Below, piece by piece: positions 28,847 through 39,949 of a stretch of DNA of 64,000 bases. Numbering within the stretch: position 1 is the stretch's first letter; each line of letters begins with the position of its first letter. A program made the translations under genes and the position numbers. The stretch is from Ulvibacter litoralis (GTDB lineage Bacteria; Bacteroidota; Bacteroidia; Flavobacteriales; Flavobacteriaceae): the NCBI RefSeq assembly GCF_900102055.1, contig NZ_FNBA01000004.1, forward strand, positions 1 through 64,000, given 5' to 3'. The notes beneath the pieces are model-generated. The model had not been told where the DNA came from, searched no databases, and worked only from the letters and a program-made list of their open reading frames with translations.

Positions 28847-31153
28847 ATGAATCAAGATTATATACAACCAGATAGTTGGTCAATTATAGAAGAAGGATTT
28901 AACGCAACACGCGTAAAATCATCCGAAAGTCTTTTCAGTATTGGAAATGGAGCTATGGGACAACGAGCTAATTTTGAAGAAGATTACTCGGGAACCACCT
29001 TCCAAGGAAGTTATATTGCAGGAGTTTATTATCCAGATAAAACAAGAGTTGGCTGGTGGAAAAATGGCTATCCAGAATATTTTGCTAAAGTACTTAACGC
29101 ACCCAATTGGATTGGAATACATATTTATATAAACAATGAAGTGTTAGATTTAAATACTTGTGAAAGTATTTCTAATTTTAGAAGAGTGCTCAATATGAAG
29201 GAAGGCTATTACAAGCGTTCATTTCAAGCAACACTTGCAAATGGTCTTGAAATAGCTGTTGAAAGCACGCGGTTTTTATCCTTAGAAATGGACGAATTGG
29301 GCGCAATACGTTATAAAATCACTCCTTTAAATGGTGATGCAAGTATTGTGTTTACCCCGTATTTAGATGGTGGAATTACCAATGAAGATACCAATTGGGA
29401 TGATAAATTTTGGGATACGCTTTCTGTTTCTGAAAGCAAACAACAAGCGTTTATTGTTTCTCATACCATGAAAACAGAGTTCAATGTCTGTACTTTTATG
29501 GAGTCTCAATTATTTGTAAATGAAACGCAAGTTACGCAACAACCAACACCCATTTTGAAAGAAAATTATGTTGGTTTACAATACACTGTAACGGTTGGTA
29601 AAAATGAAACGGCTTCCCTTCAGAAATATGGAGGATATACAGTAGACACCAATCATAACGCTGAAAATTTGGTAGCTGCTGCCCAAGAAACACTTGCAAA
29701 AGGGGTATCGTTAGGGTTTTCTAAATTACTAGCGCTTCAGAAGGAAAGCTGGGCTACTATTTGGGAAATGGCAGATATTTCTATTGAAGGGGATATAAAA
29801 GCACAACAAGGAATCCGATTTAATATCTTTCAGTTAAACCAAACCTATTTAGGGAAAGATGCCCGCTTAAATATTGGTCCGAAGGGCTTCACTGGAGAGA
29901 AATACGGCGGAAGTACCTATTGGGATACCGAAGCGTATTGCATTCCTTTTTATATGGCAACTAAAGATCAAAAGGTTGCGAGAAGCCTGTTAGAATATCG
30001 GTACCATCATCTAGAAAAAGCGATTGAAAATGCTGAAAAATTAGGGTTTACCAAAGGTGCTGCATTGTATCCTATGGTAACCATGAACGGGGAAGAGTGT
30101 CATAATGAATGGGAGATTACCTTTGAAGAAATTCATAGAAATGGTGCTATTTCTTTTGCTATTTACAACTACGTTCGATACACGGGAGATACTACGTATA
30201 TTCCAGAAAAAGGATTGGAAGTGTTAATCGCAATTGCACGTTTTTGGCATCAAAGAGCGAATTTTTCAAAAGCAAAAAATAAGTCGGTTATTCTCGGAGT
30301 TACAGGCCCTAATGAATATGAAAATAATGTAAATAATAACTGGTATACGAATTATATCGCTGCTTGGTGTATTCAATATGCAACGGCACAAATTCAAAAT
30401 GTTTCTGAAAGGTTTGAGAATGATTATGTTCGTATTATGAACAAAACCAAACTTTCAAAAGCAGAAATTGCACAATGGAATGAGGTGGCTTCTACTATGT
30501 ATTTCCCTTATTCTGAAAGCGAAGGCGTATACCTTCAGCAGGACGGATTTCTAGATAAAGAATTAATTTCAGTAGCTGAGTTGGATGCGTCACAGCGTCC
30601 TATTAACCAAAAATGGTCTTGGGATCGTATTTTGCGCTCTCCTTATATTAAGCAGGCCGATGTGTTACAAGGATTTTACTTCTTTGAAGCAGATTTTTCC
30701 GAAGAACAACTCGAAAAACACTTCGATTTTTACGAACCATTAACCGTTCACGAATCATCACTTTCTCCTTGCGTGCACTCCATTCAAGCTGCGAAACTAG
30801 GGAGGATGGATCAGGCATACCAATTGTATTTACGTACCTCTCGTTTAGATTTAGACGATTATAATAACGAAGTAGAAGAAGGATGTCATATTACAAGTAT
30901 GGCGGGAACGTGGATGAGTATTGTGGAAGGTTTTGGCGGAATGCGAGTGAAGGATGGACAACTTTCATTTGCTCCAAAAATACCTTCGCAATGGGAAAGT
31001 TATACGTTTAAAATAAACTTTAGAGATCAAGTTTTAAAAGTGTATGTGAATCAGACAGGTCATACACTGACCTTAGAAGGAACCAAAGAATTAGAAATTT
31101 TAGTCAATAATGTGCCTGTTATAGTTACACCTAATAAAGAAGTTGCCCTATGA
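28847..31153 (+). CDS. maltose phosphorylase (GH65)
   Basis: 768 residues, full length. Splits maltose with phosphate to glucose and beta-glucose-1-phosphate in the cytosol. The catalytic acid Glu is in NGEECHNEWEIT; other GH65 features are GPKGFTGEKYGGSTYWDTEAYCIPFY, GVTGPNEYENNVNNNWYTN and YNNEVEEGCHITSMAGTW. No signal peptide. Beta-phosphoglucomutase upstream uses its product. The C-terminal beta-sandwich (about 690-768) is complete. The stop overlaps the next gene start as ATGA. Kojibiose or trehalose phosphorylase is possible on family grounds, but the starch context favours maltose. Confidence 0.92.
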   Translation: MNQDYIQPDSWSIIEEGFNATRVKSSESLFSIGNGAMGQRANFEEDYSGTTFQGSYIAGVYYPDKTRVGWWKNGYPEYFAKVLNAPNWIGIHIYINNEVLDLNTCESISNFRRVLNMKEGYYKRSFQATLANGLEIAVESTRFLSLEMDELGAIRYKITPLNGDASIVFTPYLDGGITNEDTNWDDKFWDTLSVSESKQQAFIVSHTMKTEFNVCTFMESQLFVNETQVTQQPTPILKENYVGLQYTVTVGKNETASLQKYGGYTVDTNHNAENLVAAAQETLAKGVSLGFSKLLALQKESWATIWEMADISIEGDIKAQQGIRFNIFQLNQTYLGKDARLNIGPKGFTGEKYGGSTYWDTEAYCIPFYMATKDQKVARSLLEYRYHHLEKAIENAEKLGFTKGAALYPMVTMNGEECHNEWEITFEEIHRNGAISFAIYNYVRYTGDTTYIPEKGLEVLIAIARFWHQRANFSKAKNKSVILGVTGPNEYENNVNNNWYTNYIAAWCIQYATAQIQNVSERFENDYVRIMNKTKLSKAEIAQWNEVASTMYFPYSESEGVYLQQDGFLDKELISVAELDASQRPINQKWSWDRILRSPYIKQADVLQGFYFFEADFSEEQLEKHFDFYEPLTVHESSLSPCVHSIQAAKLGRMDQAYQLYLRTSRLDLDDYNNEVEEGCHITSMAGTWMSIVEGFGGMRVKDGQLSFAPKIPSQWESYTFKINFRDQVLKVYVNQTGHTLTLEGTKELEILVNNVPVIVTPNKEVAL

Positions 31154-33003
31154 AGTTGTTTTTAAGTAGTTTGTTTTTTTGCGTTACGTTGGCTGTTTTT
31201 GGACAAGTGGAACGTGTAGAACCTCCTTTTTGGTGGGCCGGAATGCAGCAGAGTGATGTGCAAATTTTGTGCTACGGAAAGGATATTAGCCAGTTTGATG
31301 TTTCCGTTAATGGATTGAATATTACCGAAGTTCAAAAAACAACAAATCCTAATTATTTGTTTGTAACGGTTGCAACAAAAAATGTGTCAGAAGGAACCTA
31401 TGTGCTACACTTTCAGAAAAAAGGGAAGACGAAATTCACCTACGACTTTGAATTAAAGGAACGTAGAACCGCTTCCGAAGCACGTCAAGGATTTGATGCG
31501 AGCGACGCCATGTATTTACTAATGCCCGACCGTTTTGCCAATGGGGATCCAACAAATGACAGTACTAAAAATACGGTTGAAAAAGTTGATAGAGCCAATA
31601 ACGGTGGTCGTCACGGAGGCGATATACAAGGAATTATTAATCAGTTAGATTACCTAGAAGATCTTGGTTTTACCGCACTTTGGAGTACACCTTTGCTAGA
31701 AGATAATGAACCTTCATATAGTTATCATACGTACGCCCAAAGTGATTATTACAAAATTGACCCTCGCTACGGTACCAATGAAGATTACAAACAATTGGCT
31801 TCAGAAATGCACAAACGCGATATGAAATTGGTCATGGATTATGTTACCAATCATTGGGGCAGCAAGCATTGGATGATTCAGGATTTACCAACGACAGATT
31901 GGATTCATATCTGGAAAGATGGGGATGCAAATGGTTTTAAACGCAGTAATTACCGAATGACGACTCAATACGATCCAAATGCGTCTGAAGTTGACGCTGA
32001 AGGATGTATGAATGGTTGGTTTGATACCACCATGCCCGATATGAATCAGAAAAATCCGTTGTTGTTGCAGTATATGATTCAGAATGCGATTTGGTGGATA
32101 GAATATGCCGATTTGGATGGATTTAGAGTCGATACCTATTCGTATAACGATAAGGAAGCAATTGCAATTTGGACCAAAGAAATCATGAAAGAATATCCTA
32201 ATTTCAATATTGTAGGAGAAGTTTGGATGCATTCTCCAGCCGAAATTGCATTTTGGCAAAAAGACAGTAAAATAGGAGCTATTCAAGATTTTAATTCAGG
32301 ATTGCCTTCGGTGATGGACTTTACACTTCACGATGCGTTCATGCAAATGTTTAAAGAAACGCAAGGTTGGGACACGGGACTGCAACGCGCCTACGATAAT
32401 TTCAGCAATGATTTTCTGTATTCAGACATCGATAATATTTTAGTGTTTGCTGGAAATCACGATACCAATCGCATTGCTCAAATCTACGGAAACGATTTTG
32501 ATAAAATAAAACAGGTATTCACCATGATCTTTACCGTTCGCGGGATTCCGCAATTTTATTATGGCGATGAATTAGGAATGATGGGTGATAAAGAAGCCAA
32601 TGGCGATGGCGATATTCGGAAGGACTTTCCAGGCGGTTGGACGGGTGATATTCAAAATGCATTTACAGAAGAAGGACGAACAGCTTCACAAAACCAATAC
32701 CACAGCTTTGTGAAAAAAGTATTGAATTGGCGGAAAGAAAAGGAAGTAATGCATACAGGGAAGTTTTTACAATACATACCAATGGACGATGTGTATGTTT
32801 ATTTCCGATACAATGCTTCAGAACGGGTGATGGTTGTTTTAAATAATTCCGAAGAAGAAAAAACGCTATCATTGAATCGTTTTGCTGAAGGTTTACACGG
32901 AGCAACCTCTGGAACTGATATTGTTTCAGAAGAAAAAATCACACTTCAAAATTCGATGCAACTAGCGCCAAGAGCAGCCTTAATTATTGAACTTACGAAG
33001 TAA
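31150..33003 (+). CDS. periplasmic GH13 neopullulanase/cyclomaltodextrinase (SusA-like)
   Basis: 617 residues. Signal peptide about 1-18 (ending AVFGQ); N-terminal cyclomaltodextrinase-type beta-sandwich (about 19-105, PPFWWAGMQQSDVQILCYG); GH13 barrel from about 115 (MYLLMPDRFANGDPTND). Catalytic Asp in DGFRVDTYSY, Glu in VGEVWMHS and Asp in FAGNHDTNR are present. It should shorten imported malto-oligosaccharides in the periplasm. It overlaps the maltose phosphorylase gene by 4 bases (ATGA). Confidence 0.92.
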   Translation: MKLFLSSLFFCVTLAVFGQVERVEPPFWWAGMQQSDVQILCYGKDISQFDVSVNGLNITEVQKTTNPNYLFVTVATKNVSEGTYVLHFQKKGKTKFTYDFELKERRTASEARQGFDASDAMYLLMPDRFANGDPTNDSTKNTVEKVDRANNGGRHGGDIQGIINQLDYLEDLGFTALWSTPLLEDNEPSYSYHTYAQSDYYKIDPRYGTNEDYKQLASEMHKRDMKLVMDYVTNHWGSKHWMIQDLPTTDWIHIWKDGDANGFKRSNYRMTTQYDPNASEVDAEGCMNGWFDTTMPDMNQKNPLLLQYMIQNAIWWIEYADLDGFRVDTYSYNDKEAIAIWTKEIMKEYPNFNIVGEVWMHSPAEIAFWQKDSKIGAIQDFNSGLPSVMDFTLHDAFMQMFKETQGWDTGLQRAYDNFSNDFLYSDIDNILVFAGNHDTNRIAQIYGNDFDKIKQVFTMIFTVRGIPQFYYGDELGMMGDKEANGDGDIRKDFPGGWTGDIQNAFTEEGRTASQNQYHSFVKKVLNWRKEKEVMHTGKFLQYIPMDDVYVYFRYNASERVMVVLNNSEEEKTLSLNRFAEGLHGATSGTDIVSEEKITLQNSMQLAPRAALIIELTK

Positions 33004-33023
33004 CCTTTTAACAGCTAGTTTTT

Positions 33024-35285
33024 ATGAAATCAATTTGTTTTATATTCCTAAGTTTTGCGTTTATATGCCTGTCGTGTACAAACGAAAAAGAAGAAGTAAT
33101 TGCTGTCTCAGAGACTGTCAATCTTGCTACACCTGTATTTTTAACTACCGATAGTGAAGCAATTTTGCTTTCAGATTATTTACTAGATGTTTCAAATATT
33201 GATTCCATCGGTACAAATCCTTTTTTTGAAAGTAAACTACTCGATACTAAAGAAAAAGTAGTTGTCACATTAAAAGAAAACGCTCCGTACCTGCTTAATA
33301 TGTCTATTTGGACTTCGGGAGTTGTTACTAATATTCCGCTGTTTAAAAGCACTAAAAAGGAAGTGTCTATTTCGCTTCCCGATGCTGATGAAAGGTACAA
33401 AGAGGTAGGAGTGAAGGGGGAATTTAGCAATTGGCAAACTATGCCTTTACAATTCCAAAATGGTATTTGGAATTTCACAACTCGCGTAACCCCAGGCGAC
33501 CATCAATACATTTTAATGATTGATGGAAAAGAAACACTAGATCCTAGCAATTCTAAAAAAACAAGTAATGGAATGGGCGGCTTTAACTCGTTACTTTCTG
33601 TACCCACTAACGAATCTAAAATTCCGTTTGTACAAACAAAGTCAGTTACTTCGGAAGGATTTACGTTGACTGCGAGTCAGCCAGTAACACAAGTAGTAGC
33701 CTATATAGATAACCAATTAATTGCTTCAGAAAACATTTCGGTTGAAGGACGATTGCTAAGCATTACGCTTCCTGAAAACAATGCGAAAAGAGCGCAGGTT
33801 CGGGTGTATACTTCTAACGAATATGGACGCAGCAACGATGTTTTGATACCCCTTTCCGAAGGACATATTATTACAGATGCTTCCAAATTAAACCGCACCG
33901 ACTTTCAGACACAAATCATGTATTTCCTATTAGTAGACCGTTTTAAAGATGGGAATCCGCAGAACACACGAAAAGTAGCAAACGACAGTATATTACCGAA
34001 AGCTAATTATTACGGAGGCGATTTGCAGGGTGTTTTAGATAAAATTAACGATGGCTATTTTGAAGACTTGGGCATCAATACCATTTGGTTGTCGCCTATC
34101 ACACAAAACCCAGAAGGTGCCTACGGTTTGTGGCCAGAACCGCTTACAAAATTCTCAGCATATCACGGGTATTGGCCCATTAGCAACACTAAAATTGACG
34201 ATCGTTTTGGTGATGAAGAGGTGTTTAAAGAGTTGATTGAAAAAGCACACCAAAATGGGATGAATGTGATTTTAGATTATGTTGCAAATCACGTGCATGA
34301 AGAGCATCCGTTGTATAAAGAACACCCAGATTGGGCGACCCAATTGTATTTGCCAGACGGAACTTTAAATACAGAGCGTTGGGATGACCATCGATTAACA
34401 ACTTGGTTCGACACGTTTTTGCCAACGTTGGATTTCAGTAAGCCAGAAGTGGTAGAGAAAATGACAGACTCGGCTGCGTATTGGGTTACACATTATGAGT
34501 TGGATGGATTTAGACACGATGCGACGAAGCACATTCAGTTAGATTTTTGGCGCACACTGACTAAAAAAGTAAAAGAACGTACCAATCGTCCTATTTTTCA
34601 AATTGGCGAAACCTATGGAAGCCCCGATTTAATTAGAAGCTACATCAACACAGGAATGTTGCAAGCGCAATTTGATTTTAATTTATACGATGCCGAAGTA
34701 AATGCTTTTGCAACCGATGCTTCTTTCGAACGTTTGGCAGCGACTTTAAAACAAGGGTTAACCTACTACGGAAGCCATCATTTAATGGGGAATATTTCTG
34801 GAAATCAAGACCGTGCACGTTTTATCAGTTACGCTTCTGGCGATGTTCGATTTGATGAAGACGCTAAAAAAGCAGGATGGACACGTGAGATAAAAATGAG
34901 CGATACCATAGCCTATAACAAACTGGCAATGTTGCAAGCGTTTAACCTTACCACACCTGGAATTCCTTGTATTTACTACGGAGATGAATACGGAAGCATA
35001 GGAGGAAACGATCCTGACAATCGTAAAATGATGCAGTTTGATGATCTTTCAAACCTGGAAATGAAACTAAAAGAACGCATTGCAAAAGGTATTAAAACAC
35101 GTCGTAATTCGATGGCGCTTCAGTACGGAAGTACTCAAGTGTTGCAAGCAGACGAAAACGTATTAATTATTCAGAGAGCCTATTTTGATGAAATCATGAC
35201 GGTTGTTTTTAATAAAGCTTCGGAAGGATTTACGTATCAAAACACCTTAATTCCAGGGAATGATTTTAGAATCATCTCGAACTAA
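33024..35285 (+). CDS. GH13 alpha-amylase-family lipoprotein with N-terminal carbohydrate-binding modules
   Basis: 753 residues. Lipobox CLSC (Cys 18). N-terminal beta-sandwich domains (about 20-290) include a CBM48/glycogen-binding-like module (VKGEFSNWQTMPLQ). The GH13 barrel (about 300-680) has the nucleophile Asp in DGFRHDATKHI, Glu in QIGETYGS and the third Asp in ISGNQDRARF, where Gln replaces the His of the usual NHD. That change is seen in some amylase subfamilies and does not by itself imply loss of activity. Likely anchored at a membrane and acting on branched or long maltodextrins. 20 bases after the SusA-like gene. Confidence 0.9.
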   Translation: MKSICFIFLSFAFICLSCTNEKEEVIAVSETVNLATPVFLTTDSEAILLSDYLLDVSNIDSIGTNPFFESKLLDTKEKVVVTLKENAPYLLNMSIWTSGVVTNIPLFKSTKKEVSISLPDADERYKEVGVKGEFSNWQTMPLQFQNGIWNFTTRVTPGDHQYILMIDGKETLDPSNSKKTSNGMGGFNSLLSVPTNESKIPFVQTKSVTSEGFTLTASQPVTQVVAYIDNQLIASENISVEGRLLSITLPENNAKRAQVRVYTSNEYGRSNDVLIPLSEGHIITDASKLNRTDFQTQIMYFLLVDRFKDGNPQNTRKVANDSILPKANYYGGDLQGVLDKINDGYFEDLGINTIWLSPITQNPEGAYGLWPEPLTKFSAYHGYWPISNTKIDDRFGDEEVFKELIEKAHQNGMNVILDYVANHVHEEHPLYKEHPDWATQLYLPDGTLNTERWDDHRLTTWFDTFLPTLDFSKPEVVEKMTDSAAYWVTHYELDGFRHDATKHIQLDFWRTLTKKVKERTNRPIFQIGETYGSPDLIRSYINTGMLQAQFDFNLYDAEVNAFATDASFERLAATLKQGLTYYGSHHLMGNISGNQDRARFISYASGDVRFDEDAKKAGWTREIKMSDTIAYNKLAMLQAFNLTTPGIPCIYYGDEYGSIGGNDPDNRKMMQFDDLSNLEMKLKERIAKGIKTRRNSMALQYGSTQVLQADENVLIIQRAYFDEIMTVVFNKASEGFTYQNTLIPGNDFRIISN

Positions 35286-35300
35286 CTTTAACTAGAAAAC

Positions 35301-36740
35301 ATGAAAAAACTGATCCCTTTTATACTAGTCGCTTTAGTCGTTGTAGCGTGTAAAAATGAAACGCAAAAGAGCGTAATTACTGAAACAGTTTCAGAAAAAA
35401 CAATCCAACCTATTTCAGATGCAGATTTAGAATCTGCCGTGATTTATGAAGCTAATATTCGTCAATATTCTTCTGAAGGAACGTTTAATGCGTTTACAGA
35501 AGACATTCCGCAGTTAAAAGAATTAGGAGTGAAAATATTATGGTTAATGCCTGTTTTTCCTATTTCTGAAACAAAACGAAAAGCTACAGGAGGCGATTTT
35601 GCGAGTTTAATTGAAGATGAAGCCGAACGTGCTAAAATGTTAGGAAGTTATTATGCTGTAACAGATTTTACCAAAGTAAATCCAGAATTTGGAACGATGG
35701 ATGATCTTAGAAGTCTTATCAGTACAGCTCATGATAATGGGATGTATGTTATTTTAGATTGGGTGCCAAACCACACAGGTTGGGATCATGTTTGGATAAA
35801 AAGCCATCCTGAATATTATACAAAAAACGCAGCAGGAGAAATTACAGATCCTTTAAATGACGACGGAACACCTGTAGGTTGGGCAGATGTAGCCGACTTA
35901 GATTACAGTAATGAAGGATTACAAAAGGAGATGATTGAAGATATGTCGTATTGGCTTACTGAAGAAGGAATCGACGGATTTAGATGTGATGTTGCTGGAT
36001 CGGTACCGCTAGTGTTTTGGGAGAATGCAATTCCGAAGTTACGGGCTCAAAAAGATATTTTTATGTTAGCAGAAGCTTGGGAACCAGATTTATTAAAAGG
36101 AACAGATTTGTTTGATATGGCATATGCGTGGGACGGACACCATGTAATGAATGATATTGCGCAAGGAAAGAAAACGGTTCACGATTTTGATGCTTACATT
36201 ACCAAAAAGGATTCGATGTATGAACGTGACGATATTCTAATGAATTTTACGACCAATCACGATGAGAATTCGTGGAATGGAACAATTAAAGAACGAATGG
36301 GAGATGCAGCTGAAGCTTTGGTCGCACTAAGTTATTCTATGCCAGGAATGCCTTTAATTTACAGCGGACAAGAATACGACCTAGAACATCGATTGTTATT
36401 TTTCGAAAAAGATGAAATTCCGCATACCAAAGGAAAAATGTGGCCTCTTTTAGAAAAACTAGGAACATTAAAAAATACCAATCCTGCACTGAGCGGAGGA
36501 AAAATGGCTTCGAGTTACACGCGTATTGCAACCTCAAGGGATGCTACGGTACTTGCTTTTAGACGTAATTTAAAAGAAAGTGAGTTGTTGTATATCGCGA
36601 ATCTCTCAAATACGTCCACAGAATTTACTGTAGCTGTTACAGGCGATTATAAAAATGTGATAACAGGTAAGGAATTAAAACTAGTAGAAAATCAAAAACT
36701 TAGTTTTGCTCCGTGGGAATATGTCGTTCTAGTAAAGTAA
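35301..36740 (+). CDS. GH13 alpha-amylase lipoprotein
   Basis: 479 residues. Lipobox VVAC (Cys 17). Compact GH13 enzyme without extra modules: IYEANIRQYSSEGTFNAF start, nucleophile Asp in DGFRCDVAGSV, Glu in LAEAWEPD, and NHDENSW with the third Asp. C-terminal beta domain from about 400. Last gene of the maltose run, 15 bases after the preceding GH13 gene and followed by a terminator at 36804. Probably a periplasmic or surface-anchored maltodextrinase. Confidence 0.92.
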   Translation: MKKLIPFILVALVVVACKNETQKSVITETVSEKTIQPISDADLESAVIYEANIRQYSSEGTFNAFTEDIPQLKELGVKILWLMPVFPISETKRKATGGDFASLIEDEAERAKMLGSYYAVTDFTKVNPEFGTMDDLRSLISTAHDNGMYVILDWVPNHTGWDHVWIKSHPEYYTKNAAGEITDPLNDDGTPVGWADVADLDYSNEGLQKEMIEDMSYWLTEEGIDGFRCDVAGSVPLVFWENAIPKLRAQKDIFMLAEAWEPDLLKGTDLFDMAYAWDGHHVMNDIAQGKKTVHDFDAYITKKDSMYERDDILMNFTTNHDENSWNGTIKERMGDAAEALVALSYSMPGMPLIYSGQEYDLEHRLLFFEKDEIPHTKGKMWPLLEKLGTLKNTNPALSGGKMASSYTRIATSRDATVLAFRRNLKESELLYIANLSNTSTEFTVAVTGDYKNVITGKELKLVENQKLSFAPWEYVVLVK

Positions 36741-36803
36741 GTGTGAATTTTTAAAGTTAAAGGGGGGTATTTTGAGGGGGTTCTTCAAAATAAAAAGCAA
36801 ATT

Positions 36804-36847
36804 AGCACTAGGATACTGTCTTTTTTAACAGTTTTAGTGCTTTTTTT
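36804..36847 (+). terminator. terminator of the maltose operon
   Basis: Two-part stem: AGCACTA/TAGTGCT outer and ACTGT/ACAGT inner, followed by a run of seven T. 64 bases after the last GH13 stop codon. Confidence 0.75.
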
Positions 36848-36924
36848 AAATATTTATCAACCGAAAACGTTATAGTTTTTAAAAGAAATTGCGCAGTATC
36901 ATTTTATAACATAAATTTACAGTA

Positions 36925-37911
36925 GTGAGTAGAAAAATAAATAAAATAGGTGTTTTAACGAGTGGAGGAGATGCTCCAGGAATGAATGCAGCGATACGGG
37001 CTGTAGTTCGGTCGTGCGCCTATCAAAAATTAGAATGTGTTGGGGTCTTTAGAGGCTATGAAGGTCTTATTGAAGGCGATTTTAAAGATCTAGATGCACG
37101 TTCGGTAAAAAACATTATCAATAGAGGAGGAACTTTTTTAAAGTCGGCTAGATCAAAAGGTTTCCGAACCAAAGAAGGGCGACAAAAAGCCTATAATCAT
37201 TTAGTAAAAGCAAATATAGATGCTTTAGTGGTAATTGGAGGGGATGGTACATTTACAGGAGCGTTGGTCTTTAGTGAAGAGTTTGATTTTCCTGTTGTAG
37301 GTATTCCAGGAACCATTGATAACGATATTAATGGAACCGATTTTACCATCGGGTATGATACAGCTCTTAATACAGTAGTAGAAGCGATTGATAAAATACG
37401 AGATACAGCAAATTCACATAATCGACTCTTTTTAGTTGAGGTAATGGGAAGAGATGCTGGAGATATTGCTTTGAATGCAGGAATAGGTGCTGGCGCTGAA
37501 GAAATTTTGATTCCCGAACAAGATATGGGGAAGGATCGATTAATCGATTCGTTACGTCGCAGTAAAAAATCTGGAAAGACATCGAGTATTATAGTGGTTT
37601 CTGAAGGCGATCAAATTGGAAAGAATATTTTCGAATTGGCAAAATACATTGAAGATAATTTAGAAGGGTATGAGGTTCGTGTTAGTGTTTTAGGACATAT
37701 TCAGCGCGGAGGTTCACCAAGTTGTTACGATCGTGTTTTGGCAAGTAGAATGGGAGTAGGAGCCGTAGATGCATTACTTAATAACGAACATAATGTAATG
37801 ATAGGTATTGTACACAGTAAAATTGTATCTGTTCCTTTTGAAGATGCTTTAAAAGGTGAAAATGAATTGGATTTAGAATTAATCCGAGTGGCAGACATAA
37901 CATCAATTTAA
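36925..37911 (+). CDS. pfkA: ATP-dependent 6-phosphofructokinase
   Basis: 328 residues, bacterial PfkA length. Phosphorylates fructose-6-phosphate in glycolysis. ATP-site GGDAPGMN (14-21), GGDGTFTGA with Gly after GGD as in ATP-dependent rather than PPi-dependent enzymes, catalytic Asp in PGTIDNDINGTD, substrate-binding EVMGRDAGDIA and HIQRGGSP. A GTG start is used; no in-frame ATG gives the conserved N-terminus. Starts a glycolytic group with gap, a sugar kinase and pgi, just after the maltose genes. Confidence 0.95.
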   Translation: MSRKINKIGVLTSGGDAPGMNAAIRAVVRSCAYQKLECVGVFRGYEGLIEGDFKDLDARSVKNIINRGGTFLKSARSKGFRTKEGRQKAYNHLVKANIDALVVIGGDGTFTGALVFSEEFDFPVVGIPGTIDNDINGTDFTIGYDTALNTVVEAIDKIRDTANSHNRLFLVEVMGRDAGDIALNAGIGAGAEEILIPEQDMGKDRLIDSLRRSKKSGKTSSIIVVSEGDQIGKNIFELAKYIEDNLEGYEVRVSVLGHIQRGGSPSCYDRVLASRMGVGAVDALLNNEHNVMIGIVHSKIVSVPFEDALKGENELDLELIRVADITSI

Positions 37912-37929
37912 CAAGTCTTTCGTGAAACT

Positions 37930-37949
37930 AGTATACATTTGGGTATACT
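37930..37949 (+). promoter_or_regulatory. inverted repeat containing a -7-like box upstream of gap
   Basis: AGTATAC and GTATACT flank six bases, and TACATTTG (37934-37941) within it matches the TAnnTTTG -7 consensus. It may be the gap promoter with an overlapping operator, or a weak pfkA terminator (T-rich sequence follows). Confidence 0.4.
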
Positions 37950-37971
37950 CTTTTCCATCCTTAGATACAAT

Positions 37972-37990
37972 ATAGTCTCGAAAGACTCTA
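37972..37990 (+). promoter_or_regulatory. small hairpin in gap leader
   Basis: AGTCT-CGAA-AGACT (37974-37987) forms a short stem with a tetraloop between the candidate promoter and gap. No T-run follows. It may stabilise or regulate the leader RNA. Confidence 0.3.
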
Positions 37991-38015
37991 AAAATAACAT
38001 TAAGAATAAGTTTAA

Positions 38016-39044
<1,029 letters not shown>

Positions 39045-39046
39045 GG

Positions 39047-39907
39047 ATGATATTAATTACCGATGGAGGTTCCACAAAATGTGATTGGATTCTATTGGAT
39101 ACTCACGGAGAAGTCGTTTTAAAAACACGAACTTCAGGATTAAATCCAGCCGTTTTTCCAGAAGAAGAACTATACAAACGCATTACTGAGAATAAAGATT
39201 TATTAGCAATAGCAGAATCTGTTGACCGATTAGATTTTTACGGTGCGGGTTGTGGAACCAAAACACCTAAAGAATTACTAGCTACAATACTGACGAGCTT
39301 TTTTACTAACGCTACAATTACCGTAAACGAAGATACTGTAGCAGCAGTTCGCGCAGCGACTTCAGAGCCCGGAATTGTATGTATTCTAGGTACGGGTTCA
39401 AATAGTTGTTATTTTGATGGTACAGAGGTTCATAACGTTATAAATTCGTTGGGTTATGTTTTAATGGATGAAGCGAGTGGGAACTACTTCGGAAAGCGAT
39501 TGATTCGGGATTATTTTTACAATAAAATGCCGAGTGAGTTGGCTTCAGAATTTGAAAAACGGTTCGACCTAGATCCTGATGAAATAAAAATGAATTTGTA
39601 CAAAAAGCCAAACCCAAATATGTATTTGGCTTCTTTTGCCGAGTTTATTTTTACAAGTGAAGAAGTGAATGGTTATTTTTACAAGCTCATAAGCGAAGGA
39701 ATTCTAAAATTTATTGAATACCGCATTCTTTGTTACAAAGAAGCGCAAAAGGTCCCCATTCATTTTATAGGGTCTATTGCACACTTTAGTGAGGCGATTA
39801 TTCGCGATTGCATGAAGCCCTACAATTTGGAGTTAGGAACCATTATTAGAAGACCCATCGACGGTCTTATAGATTATTATAGAACACAAGTACTGAATTT
39901 AAAGTAA
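39047..39907 (+). CDS. BadF/BadG-type sugar kinase (N-acetylglucosamine/glucose kinase-like)
   Basis: 286 residues of the ASKHA fold. Phosphate-1 loop DGGSTKCDW at the N-terminus, second phosphate loop GTGSNSCYF, and MDEASGNYFGKRLI. Flavobacterial proteins of this kind are annotated as N-acetylglucosamine or glucosamine kinases. Here, between gap and pgi and next to maltose phosphorylase (which releases free glucose), glucose is an attractive substrate, but that is inferred from context only. Confidence 0.82.
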   Translation: MILITDGGSTKCDWILLDTHGEVVLKTRTSGLNPAVFPEEELYKRITENKDLLAIAESVDRLDFYGAGCGTKTPKELLATILTSFFTNATITVNEDTVAAVRAATSEPGIVCILGTGSNSCYFDGTEVHNVINSLGYVLMDEASGNYFGKRLIRDYFYNKMPSELASEFEKRFDLDPDEIKMNLYKKPNPNMYLASFAEFIFTSEEVNGYFYKLISEGILKFIEYRILCYKEAQKVPIHFIGSIAHFSEAIIRDCMKPYNLELGTIIRRPIDGLIDYYRTQVLNLK

Positions 39908-39949
39908 TAGAAATTTAGTGTGTTGAAACAGTACTAAAAAGAAACTTAC

